Positions 1-11,100 of a stretch of DNA of 64,000 bases are shown here, piece by piece (position 1 is the first letter of the stretch; each line of letters starts with the position of its first letter). The position numbers and the translations under genes were made by a program. Source of the stretch: Hyalella azteca (lineage: Eukaryota > Arthropoda > Malacostraca > Amphipoda > Hyalellidae); the NCBI RefSeq assembly GCF_000764305.2, contig NW_025936241.1, forward strand, positions 1 through 64,000, given 5' to 3'. Below the pieces are notes generated by a model. That model made no database searches and was not told where the DNA came from. It saw only the letters and a list, made by a program, of their open reading frames with translations.

Positions 1-1
1 G

Positions 2-585
2 AGCTTTAAAGGCCAAGTAGCGCAAGCAACAGCTAAGGCGAACAGAGTACTGGGTGTTATAAGGCGAACATTCGACTGCATCACGCCTGAGATCTTCATC
101 CAGCTCTGCAAATCCCTCGTTCGACCAATGCTCGAGTATGGCCACTCAGTCTGGCAGCCAAGACACAAGACTCTGTGCTCCGACCTGGAGGACGTTCAGA
201 GGAGGGCAACCAAACTTATTGCAAGCCTCATGGACAAGGCGTACCCAGAACGCCTCGCCTCGCTCGGTCTACCCAGCTTGGAGCACAGAAGACTAAGGGG
301 GACATAATCGACGTTTTCAAGTACGTCCACGGTGCCTACGAAGTTGACCGCTCTCAGCTGCACCTTCACGACAGCATAGATACCCGCGGGAACAGCCTGA
401 AGCTCGCCAAGGGCCGCTGCAGACTGAACGTCAGAGCCGGTTACTTCTCCTACAGAGTCGTGTCAATATGGAACAGCCTGCCGGACAGCGCCGTCACTGC
501 CCCCTCTATTAACGCCTTCAAGATCAGGCTCGACAAGCACTGGGCAACACGCAGAGAACGGTACGACCCCGAATGTTGTCATTAG
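2..585 (+). pseudogene. 3' end of a non-LTR retrotransposon reverse transcriptase (CR1/Jockey-like), frameshifted
   Basis: The conceptual product is the C-terminal part of a non-LTR retrotransposon polymerase. Frame 2 reads SLVRPMLEYGHSVWQPR, then DLEDVQRRATKLI and LASLGLPSLEHRRLRG. Near 296-301 the reading moves to frame 1 and continues GDIIDVFKYVHG, then FSYRVVSIWNSLPD and INAFKIRLDKHW, ending at TAG 583-585. The shift lies in a run of five G, one base short of the number that would keep frame. These motifs are typical of the thumb and C-terminal region of CR1/Jockey-clade elements. The 5' part lies outside the window. It is either a dead copy or a draft-assembly homopolymer error. It is unrelated to spen. 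Confidence 0.85.
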
Positions 586-880
586 CTCCCCTTTTGGCAC
601 TTCTAGACTAACTGCTAGCCACGCATTTGACAAGTAGTCAAGAAGCAACCCAACCAGGCCAAATAGTCAAGAAGAAACCCCCCAACCAGGCGTGGTGAAC
701 AGGCCGCAAGGCCTTTTACACTGAACTTATCAAGTATCAAGTAATACGTTTCATGTACGTTCGTTGAACATCATCTGCCGCCAAACCCAGGTTTAGAGTT
801 AGAACATTCAAGTCGATTTCTTCACGTTAATTTGGAGGGTGGTAAAATTTTACGACAGTGTTACGAGTGGCATGGCCAGG
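586..880 (+). other. Probable retrotransposon 3' UTR and flank
   Basis: This AT-moderate stretch after the reverse-transcriptase stop contains short imperfect direct repeats (CAAGTAGTCAAGAAG and AATAGTCAAGAAG, each followed by a CCAACCAGGC-type block). It looks like the 3' tail of the upstream element. I see no open frame or RNA gene in it. The exact 3' boundary of the element cannot be placed without other copies. Confidence 0.4.
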
Positions 881-1110
881 GTGGCCCTGTGGTTGAAGTT
901 TAGAGTACCGGGATTGGAGCAGAGAGGTGCGGGTTCGAACCCAGTTCAGTGCGCCAGTTTCTGGTCTGAATCGGCAAGGAGGCCGGGCGGTTAAGCACGG
1001 CAGAATTGGAGCAGTGAATTGGAAGTTTGAGGCCGCAACATGCTGTGAATGTTCTGTAATGTTGAGAATCGGCGATAGGCCTACGGCATATAAACGCTGA
1101 AACTGCTGTA
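881..1110 (+). mobile_element. tRNA-derived SINE, copy 1
   Basis: The head resembles a tRNA: an A-box-like GGCCCTGTGGTTGAAG and a perfect B box GGTTCGAACCC, the two internal RNA polymerase III promoter blocks. A non-tRNA body follows, containing GGCCGGGCGGTTAAGCAC and AGGCCTACGGC. The same head and body recur on the minus strand at 56124-56357, so the boundaries rest on comparing the two copies. SINEs of this kind are transcribed by Pol III and moved by partner LINE enzymes. No target-site duplication was resolved. Confidence 0.8.
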
Positions 1111-1231
1111 TATATTTATGTATTTATTTGAAATGAAATGCATGTTGCATCTCTATCAATTACAGTGAATTTTTGTTTACTAAAGCCATTGGGTTTGATT
1201 TGTTAAATCATGCATGAAGGTATTGCTTAAG

Positions 1232-1624
1232 CAGTGTATTGAACACATGAATTTTGGTGAAATTTTCATAATTGAAGACATCACGATCAAAAACACCATA
1301 GAATAGGATGCACAGTATTTTTTTACAGAAATACTTATCATATCTGGTCCTGCAACAATTATGTATCCATGTATGAAAAAATTCCCCTTGCTTTTTGAGG
1401 TGAATGGATAAACTCGTTTTTGACAGTGTATTGAACACATGAATTATGGTGAAATTTTCATAATTAAAGACATCACGATCAAAAACACCAAAGGATAGGA
1501 TGCAAAGTATTTTTTTACGTTTTTCACGGAAATACTTATCATATCTGGTCCTGCAACAATTATGTATCCATGTATGAAAAAATTCCCCTTGCTTTTTGAG
1601 GTGAATGGATAAACTCGTTTTTGT
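1232..1624. repeat. Tandem duplication, two ~190-200 bp units
   Basis: Unit 1 (1232-1423) and unit 2 (1424-1624) both start CAGTGTATTGAACACATGAA and both end in AAACTCGTTTTTG. They are nearly identical except for a ~9 bp insertion in unit 2 (around 1517-1526) and scattered substitutions. The minus strand is open across both units only because the unit lacks stops in that frame. Nothing indicates a protein. Confidence 0.85.
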
Positions 1625-2034
1625 GATTGTTCCATTCACCTATGAAATATAATAATAAGATGAATAGAGGTGCTTATCACATGATAAAACTTTGCATCAA
1701 TATTTTTTATTAGTTTTATTCATTTATTTTATAGGTTTGCTTCTACTGACGAGTGAAGTGATAATTTTGGCTTATTTACATGTAGTTGAGCTTCTCTAAA
1801 CTCGCTTTATCCAAGAACCAGTTTTCTGTTCGCGCGAGTCAGACTCTTTTACTAGTTGGGAAGCTTAACATTTGCTGCGTGCCACTTCTACAGCCAACTC
1901 GGCCATCAGTTACGCTTGAGACAGTGAAGCGAGTGTGTGTCAAGTCTCAACCAATAAGAATATATGAGTGTGTTAAGTGTTTAGTGGTTCAAGAGTGATG
2001 GGATGATATTCACCCATGTTTACGTTGAAGCAAA
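1625..2034 (+). promoter_or_regulatory. Region 5' of the spen start codon (probable 5' UTR and promoter)
   Basis: These ~400 bases precede the spen ATG. The distal part is AT-rich. From about 1790 base composition becomes balanced and includes a CpG-bearing stretch (TTCGCGCGAGTCAGACTC), which fits a transcribed leader. The ATG context GCAAAATGG is good (A at -3, G at +4). I see no convincing TATA box, and the transcription start is not determined. An upstream non-coding exon is possible. Confidence 0.4.
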
Positions 2035-2117
2035 ATGGTGAGAGAGACACGACATCTCTGGGTTGGAAACTTACCGGAGAATATAAGTGAAGAACGTATA
2101 AGGGATCACTTTAAACG
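2035..2117 (+). CDS. spen: spen coding exon 1: start and first half of RRM1
   Basis: It encodes residues 1-28, beginning MVRETRHLWVGNLPENIS. That start is near-invariant in Spen proteins, which fixes the ATG. LWVGNL is the RNP2 strand of RRM1. The exon ends after two bases of an Arg codon at the donor CG|GTACGT. The phase matches exon 2, giving FKRYGPVQSVKHL across the junction. The next exon is 16.3 kb away. Confidence 0.95.
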
Positions 2118-5100
2118 GTACGTGCTCCTTGACGTTCACTGTCATGTCAGTCCATTGCCGTCTGCTTCGCTGCGATCTACGTTTGTGGCGCGCTGTGCTC
2201 CTCTTGTTAATATTAATTAATTACTTGCCAATAGTTGTTAAATGTAGTAATATACCCAAGAACTCAGAAGTTCAGGAAGTTCATAAGAGATGATTTAGTT
2301 TTCACGCATAATTAATTTGCTAGCCTTAATATTGAATTATTCCTAGGAATAGGCCTACCTACCTAATTTGGTACCTAGTTGTTTGGTTGAAAATTTTAAA
2401 CGTATTTCAGGTCTGAGACCTTAATTTTAGTGTAGAGAAAGTGTAGTGAAATATCACTTATTGATTTATCGTTCTGGTGACGGTGAGCAAGTTCCATTAT
2501 TAACTTCCATATTGATATTGCTTCAAAGTTCAGTGTTAACAATTTAGGGCAAGGATTGTAGGTATAATCAGTGGACTACTTTAGTAAGTATTTAGGGCTT
2601 TAATAACTTCCTTTGAATTCTCGCGAATCGTTTTAAAGAATCTACCTTCGCCAAGAAAATATCGACTCAATACTTGCCAATAAATCTTTTGTTACCTGCT
2701 GACATTTTTAACTGTTTTACTTTTACTGCACATCTTTTCATTCTGGTGCGCAGATCAGTAGCACTAGAAGCATCAAGCAAGTCGTCTAATTAGTGCGTTA
2801 TGCTCTGCAATTAGACGTCTTGCTTCTACTCATCTGTTGCAATTTGCATTGATGTTTATGATATATTAATAGTGTTGTCTCATAGTGTAGACCATTACCG
2901 CATCTACAGCCAACGAATTCTAGTCTGGTTTGCCGACATTTTTTTTCGTCGCTGTTCCTGACGCCACCGCTCAACTGTCGGTCTATCACCGTCTATGTCG
3001 TTGTGCTTTGAGATCCTTGCTTCTTGCTACACGTGATCTACGTATTGAGACTTACCCGTATAGTTATAACTACATAATACATATTGTTTTATAGTTATGT
3101 TGATATAAATGCTTCTGACTTCAACATTACGATGTTAAAGGTCCAGTACGGTCCTGTTCATCGGTCAACTTCTAGGTACCAGCACTGCGCAACATTTGTT
3201 AGGGTTATTGACTGGAGTTGTCTCAAACTTAGTAATTTTTAGTCAACGTTTTGAACGTAAGTAGAGTAAAAGAGAATCGTCACGTTGTTCTGACTTGGAT
3301 TTATGAAACGATGCTATTTGATTACGAAGTACAACAAAGAATCCTTGTAGAAATCGTGAGTTTCAATCGCATATCTTCAAAGTAAAAAGTGACGCACGTA
3401 TTTGATACACTTCTTGCACGTATTCTACGCATCTGAATTTACGTCCACGTCCATGTTACGACGTATCGTACGTTACGGGTTCAAATAGAGACGTGACTAT
3501 TCGTTAATAGGAAATGTATCACTTTATGCTAGTATAGCTCGGGCAGCAGTGAATAAGTCTACCCAGCATTGAGCTTTTTCAGTTTACTGTTTATGTCGAT
3601 TACGTCGTCACAGCACTTACGTCGCTGGCCTTTAATAAAAACGATTCATTTCATAAATAAATCTGAACCACATTTTTTGAGCCCAATAACAACGACTTCG
3701 GTTCGGTGTGGTTCTGAACCCTACGAAGCGTAGTTCTGAACAGTATTATACGGTTTGTACTGACGAGCTGTGCGGTAAGTGCAGTTTCTTCTGAGTGGCG
3801 ACTAATGCGTCATGTGACAGTCAGTACCTGTACGACATTGAGCTGCGTGAAATTCATGTTTAGTTCTGATCGAAATTATCCCCGAAGAACCGAGTCACCA
3901 TATACTGCAATTGATTGGAAGTGTACAATTATTCTAAAGGACATTAAAATATATTCTGTTTATGGCACAACGCAATATTTCCACGTAGCCACGTAGCTGC
4001 CAAGTGCTTCTGAAAACGATTGCAAAAATAACCCATATCTGTGGCATGTATTTGCCGTTAACATATGTTCATCAATTTTGAAATAACGACGCAATGAGCT
4101 ATCAATCGCCTACTTTTTTTGTAGAAACGCAAAGCAATCCCTAAATGCAGCACGTTTGGGATGCAAAAAATTAGATTTCAGAAAACTTGCTCGAATACAA
4201 GAAAATAAATTTAATGAAATTGAAGCACGATGTCTATGGTTTTCATTCATATCGAGTGGCTTACTGATCCGCCACGTACAGAAATAGGGTTGCATAATTT
4301 GTAGATTGACAGGTCCAGCACAGACAAGTTAGGCGAAGAGGAGCGCATGAGGCATTCCTCTCTGTCCGCATATTCTATTTAGTATTTATTCTACAATCTT
4401 ATTCCGCACCTTCTGGATATACGGATCACACTTGGCATTAAAAAGCTGTCACGAGGCGCATGGTTCCATACACAGGCCATCCTTCTCCCGCGAGGAATTT
4501 TTGTACCTGCTCATTGGGTTTGCTGATGTTTACCTATTTTTGGGTGCTCATTAGGTCCCGTAGGCACGCTACCTGCTCCGTGATCCCACGGAAACCGTCT
4601 TCTATCTTACCCGTAGTCTTCGAACCAAGACTTGTATCATCCTGTGCTTACAATTCCTGCGTCTTTGTACTATCACTATTGCGCCTAAAATAAGTTTGTT
4701 TATTGATATAAAATCATATGTTTTGTAGTTTAGTGGTACAGCCTACAGGACTGGTGGCGCGTAATGCTGTGCGTGGTACAGCCTGCAGTACTGGGGGCGC
4801 GTAATGCTGTGCGTGTTGCTTGTCTGATAGTGTTGGTGATGTGGCACTGCTGCCCCACCCATCACTTATCAGCAGCCACTCTAGTGTATTAGCTGGCGTC
4901 CTTCTTTCGGCCGCTGCCGCCTCACCTCGTTCACTTCGTGTCTGGATGTCTAGCTCCGGGCAGCGTCTACCTGGCCTTCATACCCACTTCACTCTACTCT
5001 TATAGCTTGCTCCATATTAGGGTCGTCCACTGTTCGTTGTATCTTGTGGCTGTAGCTGTGACAACGCTACACTCTCTGAAAGTCTGCCTGCCTTTTCCTG

Positions 5101-8100
5101 CCAGAACTCGTAGAACGTATCTGGTCGTGTCGCAGCACGTTGTATCTTGTGGCTGTAGCTGTGACAACGCTACACTCACTCTACACGCCTGTCTTTTACT
5201 GCCAGAACTCGTAGAACGTATCTGGTCGTGTCGCACTGCAGCCGGCAAGATCGATGCTACCGCCGCTCGTAATGATGCAAGCTTCACTGCTTCACCAACT
5301 CTTCTGGACGCACGTTTCCTGCGTTGTCAGTTCCGCTGTACTACCGCTCTACCTTATGTCTCTCCTCAGCGTATTCATGCATATCCATTTAATAATATTC
5401 ATCGCCAATCAATAGGTTTCATGGGTGATTTTATAATATTTGGCATAAATTATAGCTGAGGGCTTTCTGATACGCCTCCACTATAATTCAAGTCTTTGGG
5501 TGTTTTCCAAGGTTCGAAACAATTGAAGCGCAGAACAACAGCTTTCTTCAATATGAGAGAGATTCATTACTGAGCACACCGAGTGCATTGACCGAAGATA
5601 ACAGTATATATTTTCATTGATGAACTGCTTCAACGCTCGATATTCATTGTCGTCTTCTTCTAAAAATTATACCTAGTCTACAAAAATGTCATGTATAACA
5701 TCCTAATCTATCACTAGCTACTTTTTCCTGTCTAAATGATCGGTTATTATTACTAAGCGACAGTTGTAATAGACTAGTGTGTTAGGTACTCTTCTTTGTA
5801 TAGAGATGCGTTCGCTGTTGGATAATTTCTCTGGCTTTAAGACGCTCTAATCGATTTCATTTCTCCTCAATTGTAGTTTTTACCTATCGTCTTGTTTTGT
5901 ATCTCCAAATCTCTCCATGTTCATGCTGATTGGGTTTCACGACTTACGATCGATGCTATTAAGCTAACTAAGCTTTGTCTTTCATAATGAAAAATGAAGC
6001 GTAATTACTATAATTTTCTGCTCGATTTCATATTTGTTGATAGCACAAGTTAGTGATTGGCAGATGAAGAATTTTATGTGTCTGCCCATTTTGTGTTGTA
6101 TGTATCCAGTCGTTTTATTAGAACAAACATTTCGGTAAAAGAAAGTAATTTGTTAAAATAATTCATTGTCAATTAATTGCTCTGAACGAGCCCAGTATCT
6201 GGGCTGTCTGCTGTATTTTCATGAATGTTCTTTATTTAGTTCGATAGCCGTGACGTGGAGTTGGGCTGCTCGTCTGCTATCTTGTAGGGTAGGGGCGGGG
6301 GAGGGAGAGGAGTCACGTGTTGTGATGGGGGCAGCGTTGGGGTCGGGGGGATGAGGGGTTATGACTCAGAGGGAAGTCTGTACCGAGGGCGGTGCTCCAG
6401 AAGTACTGCGTTCCCAACTCTTTCCTGGAAGTTGACGCGAGCAAATGCGCTGTTTACTTGGACCCTTTGCTGGCCATCGTATCCAACGTCAATATTGGTA
6501 CAGTTCCTAGTGTTTCTCTAAGGTTAGATGGAGCAAAAAATTTACTGGCATGGTATTCATTCGATTATCAATTAGAAAGCCTCTGTTTCAACTGCATCTA
6601 AGCTGTACGGGAAATGCATCAACATTCAGAATGCTGAAGCTATGTTGGAATTCGATTTTGCATTGGTTCGGGGCTGGCGACGCCCGTGTAGGGGCCGTAT
6701 CCAAGCCATGTGAACTCTGTTGGGTAAGGGGAGATGGTTGGTGGGTTAATGGAGGGCGGGAGACTGAATACTGAAGATGGTAGATTTCTAGTACTATGCG
6801 ACGTATTTGATATATTTTTAAAGTTAACATATTTTCGTTGCAATTACTGCTAGGTTTTTAGCGTTTCTCCTTCAAATGTCTTTTGAAATTGATAATTTTC
6901 GAAAATAAACGAGGTATTTACTTGCTGGTCTTCACTCAAATTCGAGCTTTTGATCTTTTATCAGGCCGATTTCTGAGACTATCTGCTTCTTTGTCCTGAT
7001 GATTTACCCGTCTAGCGAATATCGCGTAATGCTGTGTTGTTGAGCCTGAAAACGACTCAAGTCGTACGATTCGTAAACTCGACTCTTGGACATACGAATT
7101 GGCCACTGCAGGAATGCTACTGTTGTCAAACTTACGCATATGACATCTCGACTTGAAATCAAACGACGCATATAGAACCCGAATGTCACTTCCGTAAGAA
7201 ATGATGGATACTGTGGATGATTTTCTTACACTAACAATAACTTTGATGCCCTCGATGATGAATTCAAGTGGATTTGGTTTCGTCTGGTGGATTTATGTAT
7301 GGATTTTGTAAGTATGCTTTGCACAGTTACTAATTTATTGCTTTGCGCGCGTTCGTTCTCTTGTCACTCGTCATATGACTTGCCACCGGTGGTTAATACC
7401 TTGATTAAATTTTGCGCTGATACATTTTTTATTACTTTAAGGAGGCGATCAGGAAGTGACAACTCCGTTATCAAATCTTTCTCCGAAATTGCCGGCCATT
7501 TGAGGAAAGCCCGGCGTTGCATTTTGTAACACACGTGTATTTATGGTCAGACAGAACGAAAGACTCAGTGCCTATGACGAAAGATGTGCTTCTTTGACGA
7601 AAGATGTGCTATGACGAAAGATGTGCTATGACGAAAGATGTGCTTCTTTCAACAATCCGCTATGATCCACTGACCATAACCGGCGTTCCTGGGTGCTTTC
7701 CACATTATATGAACGTAGTGTAAAGAAACCTTAGTTCTTGCAAATGCAAGAAATATTTATTTATGATGTATATTTTTCACAATCCATGCAGGATTATTCT
7801 TATTTTACAGATTGGAGAATATAACTGGTGGGCGATCAGAAGTTTCTTCCATTATAGTTTGTGTTTGAGTTGCATAGTGCAATCAATATCTCTTGGAATT
7901 CTCTCTGGAAGTTCTTAGTGTAACCAACTTCCATGTTGACGTGCGTACTTGACTCATCTGTCGTCTTGACAACATCGATTGCAGTTGTTTTGATTGCTAA
8001 TGTAACTGGGAAGTTTTTACTGGATGATAATTCAATCCCCTAATGGTAGTTTCAAGTTATTATTGACGATTGATATTTGCCACCACTGAAATCATAAATC

Positions 8101-11100
8101 CGCGTTGTCCCGTTTGAATTGGCCATGTAAAGTTCTTTATCAGAAGACTTTGACTGTATGGTGAAGATCTCATTATTGATAAGCTCACTGTGGAAATGAG
8201 TTTTCCCGCATAATTCACTTTAATCACAGTATAATCTCCTAATCTTAATTTATACCTCTGTTGATGTTAAACGATGGCTATATAAGCTCTCTAGTGTTTG
8301 CTATGTCGTCAGCCTTGGCTCCGAGATCACGTGGCTATACACGTCATAGCTTCTCCTGCACAACACCCGCAATAACTCCTGGAAGGTCTCCAGTGCTGGT
8401 GGTTAATGATGGCCTAATTTAGTGTTTTGTTTCCAACGTATTAGTTTCGTGTAATTCTATCTCGTTACTAATTCTGCAGTTATTATGATCCCATATTCGT
8501 ATATTTTAATATGAATGTTCTTGTCCTTTTGCAGTTGAGTCGTTCACAGCTTTAAATAACTGAATAATGCCTGACAACTTTTCGGTTTGTGGGCTTTATT
8601 GGAATAATTATCTGTAAGCATAGGTAGAATGTGCATCATTAATGGTGTGGTGAATTTGTCGCGTGCATCCCTGAGCAGTGAAGCTACTAAAACTGCGAGC
8701 GTATTTGGTCTGAAAAATAATTCACGTATAATATAGTCTACTCTGCGTTGCGAACAATTATTAAAGTTTGGATGTTGTATCTTCCTGCAATTTGGATGCT
8801 GCATTTAATGTATTTTTTTATGTTCGGTGTTAAACCTATTAATTCGGATATTCTCACCACTGTTAGTTTCGTGGGTTCTGTGTCCGTATAAGTTATCCTA
8901 GACTAGGCTAGCTGCGGAATTCCATGTTTCATGGTAGATTTAGCATGCGGAGGTTGTGCCGCACAACCACCGTAGGACTTGTGCGAGTATCGTGTTGTTG
9001 TAAGTTGACTGAGTGAAGGAGCTCGTTTGCCTTGAAAATACCAATATGGCCCAGTCTTACTGTTTGGTCCTACCCACTCGTTTACGGTATCGACAAAAAT
9101 TCTATCTAAAATATGCAAGGCTTCAGTCTTCGTCTCTATTTCCAAGGTCTAAAATTCTAACAAATTTCTCGTGTCTTGCATTCTAAAAAAGGAACAGTGT
9201 AAGGCGCCATTTAATGATAGAAATAGTGTTCATCAGTCGAAATATATTTCTGCTGAATGATCGTTCCAAAAAACTGCTAATTTTCTTCGAGCTAAGAGCT
9301 GTCCATTCGAGCTAAGAGCTACATTTATGCTAAAATTTACTTTTAATTTCCCTGTACAATTATCCTATGTTGTTTATTTTCAATTATTCCTAAAAAAATC
9401 TGTGGACATCACGATATATAACTTCCACTTGTTGAAGACGTTCTGGATAATCATGTCTGCAGGCCGTGCTCAGTTATCTTTAACGTGGTCTTTATTTTCA
9501 ATAACAAAGTTGTCGATGCTGTTAAAAAAAAACGTTTATCGTATTATTGCTTCGTAGAACGAGATGCGTATTGAAGATAACTCGGCAGTGGCAGATATGT
9601 TGATTAGACAAGCAAATTTTGAAACACGTGAGCTGGTTCTAGCGACAGCTACCATGTCTGCTCCAGCAAGCGCCCAGGTGAAAGTTCGCCAACCTTTACC
9701 GCGTTTGTGGTGGGGAGGGGGGTGCACTGGGGAGTGGGGGTGCGACCGACAGTGCGGAAGGAGGGGGGGTTGGAGCGCATTGTATGAGCGGAGTGTCAGC
9801 TGTTCTGTATCTTTCGTTCTGTTGAATTTGTTGTACTGCTTATTGCACTGAAGCTTGCGCTCTGGATCTCGCAGTTCCTTGAAAACTTGAGCAACATTAA
9901 ATTTTTGTATTTAGTTTTTCATTATGTTGATTTATGCTCGGAGCACCAAGGCTAACGGAGAATTAGTCATTGTTTTCCCCTGCAATAATTCTGAGGGTAA
10001 CTCGTTAACTTTTGTTTCGATAGCATACGTTTGCCCACTACCGTGACAAAGAAACAACGAATCTGTTTTTCTGAGAAACTCTTATCACGGCTTGAGCCGC
10101 ACGTAGACCCGAAGAGTTGGCGACGTACGTGAGTAGTACCTGAGAAGATCTATCTTCGTGTCAATACTCTCTGAGCTTACCACTCCTGCGTTAAACTCAC
10201 TGTAGTTGTTATCCTCCAACGATCCTCGACACGACCATAGCTAGAGTGAGGACCGTTCGGATTTCGTGTTGACTGAGGTCATATCCACTTATATCAATTG
10301 ACGCACTTCACTCGTCGTTGCCAGCACCGGCTCGCAATGTAGTGTGCATCACCCTGCGTTCTTTGGGATGTTCAACTTGATCATATTTATATACCCTGTC
10401 CTTCCCCATATTTTTGATAACCTGGCAAGCGAGCGCGACAGGGATGATTAGCATTAAGACTGCGTGTAAAATGTGAATAACATGTTCATTTCTTTTATTG
10501 CTGAAAAAAGCATTGAAAAACCAATCGTTCTGGAGCAATTGCAAGTTTATTTAATGCCTTACATCTTTTTTGATGTGATTTTGAGATCGAAGCAGTGAGG
10601 TATAACACGAGTTCTTGAAATATTGAATAGTGCACTTTAAACTTTTACTCGAATTTTTGTCGATCAGGTAAAGGCACTTGAGACTATCAGATCTCGAAGA
10701 GTGCTAAAATTTGTCCGAATTTAGTCTGGTAAGTCGTAGGTAATGAGTTTTATCACATGTACAGTACTATTCAGCGTCAGCTGCTCTTGAACAGCACAGA
10801 GCAATGCAGCTCTCTTACTCCGTATGCTGCTGTGTCCCGCAAAGACTTCGTCGTGGCTGCACCTATACCTGCACTCGCACTAGTCATATCACAAATATAG
10901 ACAGCGTAACACGTAGATTAGGTGATAAATTACATGGATATTGAACACATGGCTTGCTTTGATGAGCCTCCACATCATGTCATTCCACTCGCATTTTAGC
11001 TCTTATAGACGGGCGGGAATAAACAGTCGGCTGAGATCTGTTGCAGAATAACGAACTTCTGTCGTCCTATCTAAAAACTAGAAGGATCTGGTGAAGCAGT

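Noticed and set aside
895..945. A functional tRNA gene at the SINE head
   Set aside because: The B box is good, but no complete cloverleaf can be formed and the same body follows in both copies, so it is a SINE.
1208..1639. 143-codon minus-strand frame
   Set aside because: The peptide repeats itself because of the tandem duplication. The composition is that of AT-rich non-coding DNA.
4938..5459. 173-codon open frame and its minus-strand partner in spen intron 1
   Set aside because: It spans the 103 bp tandem duplication, repeats its own sequence, has no domain signature and lies inside a gene's intron.
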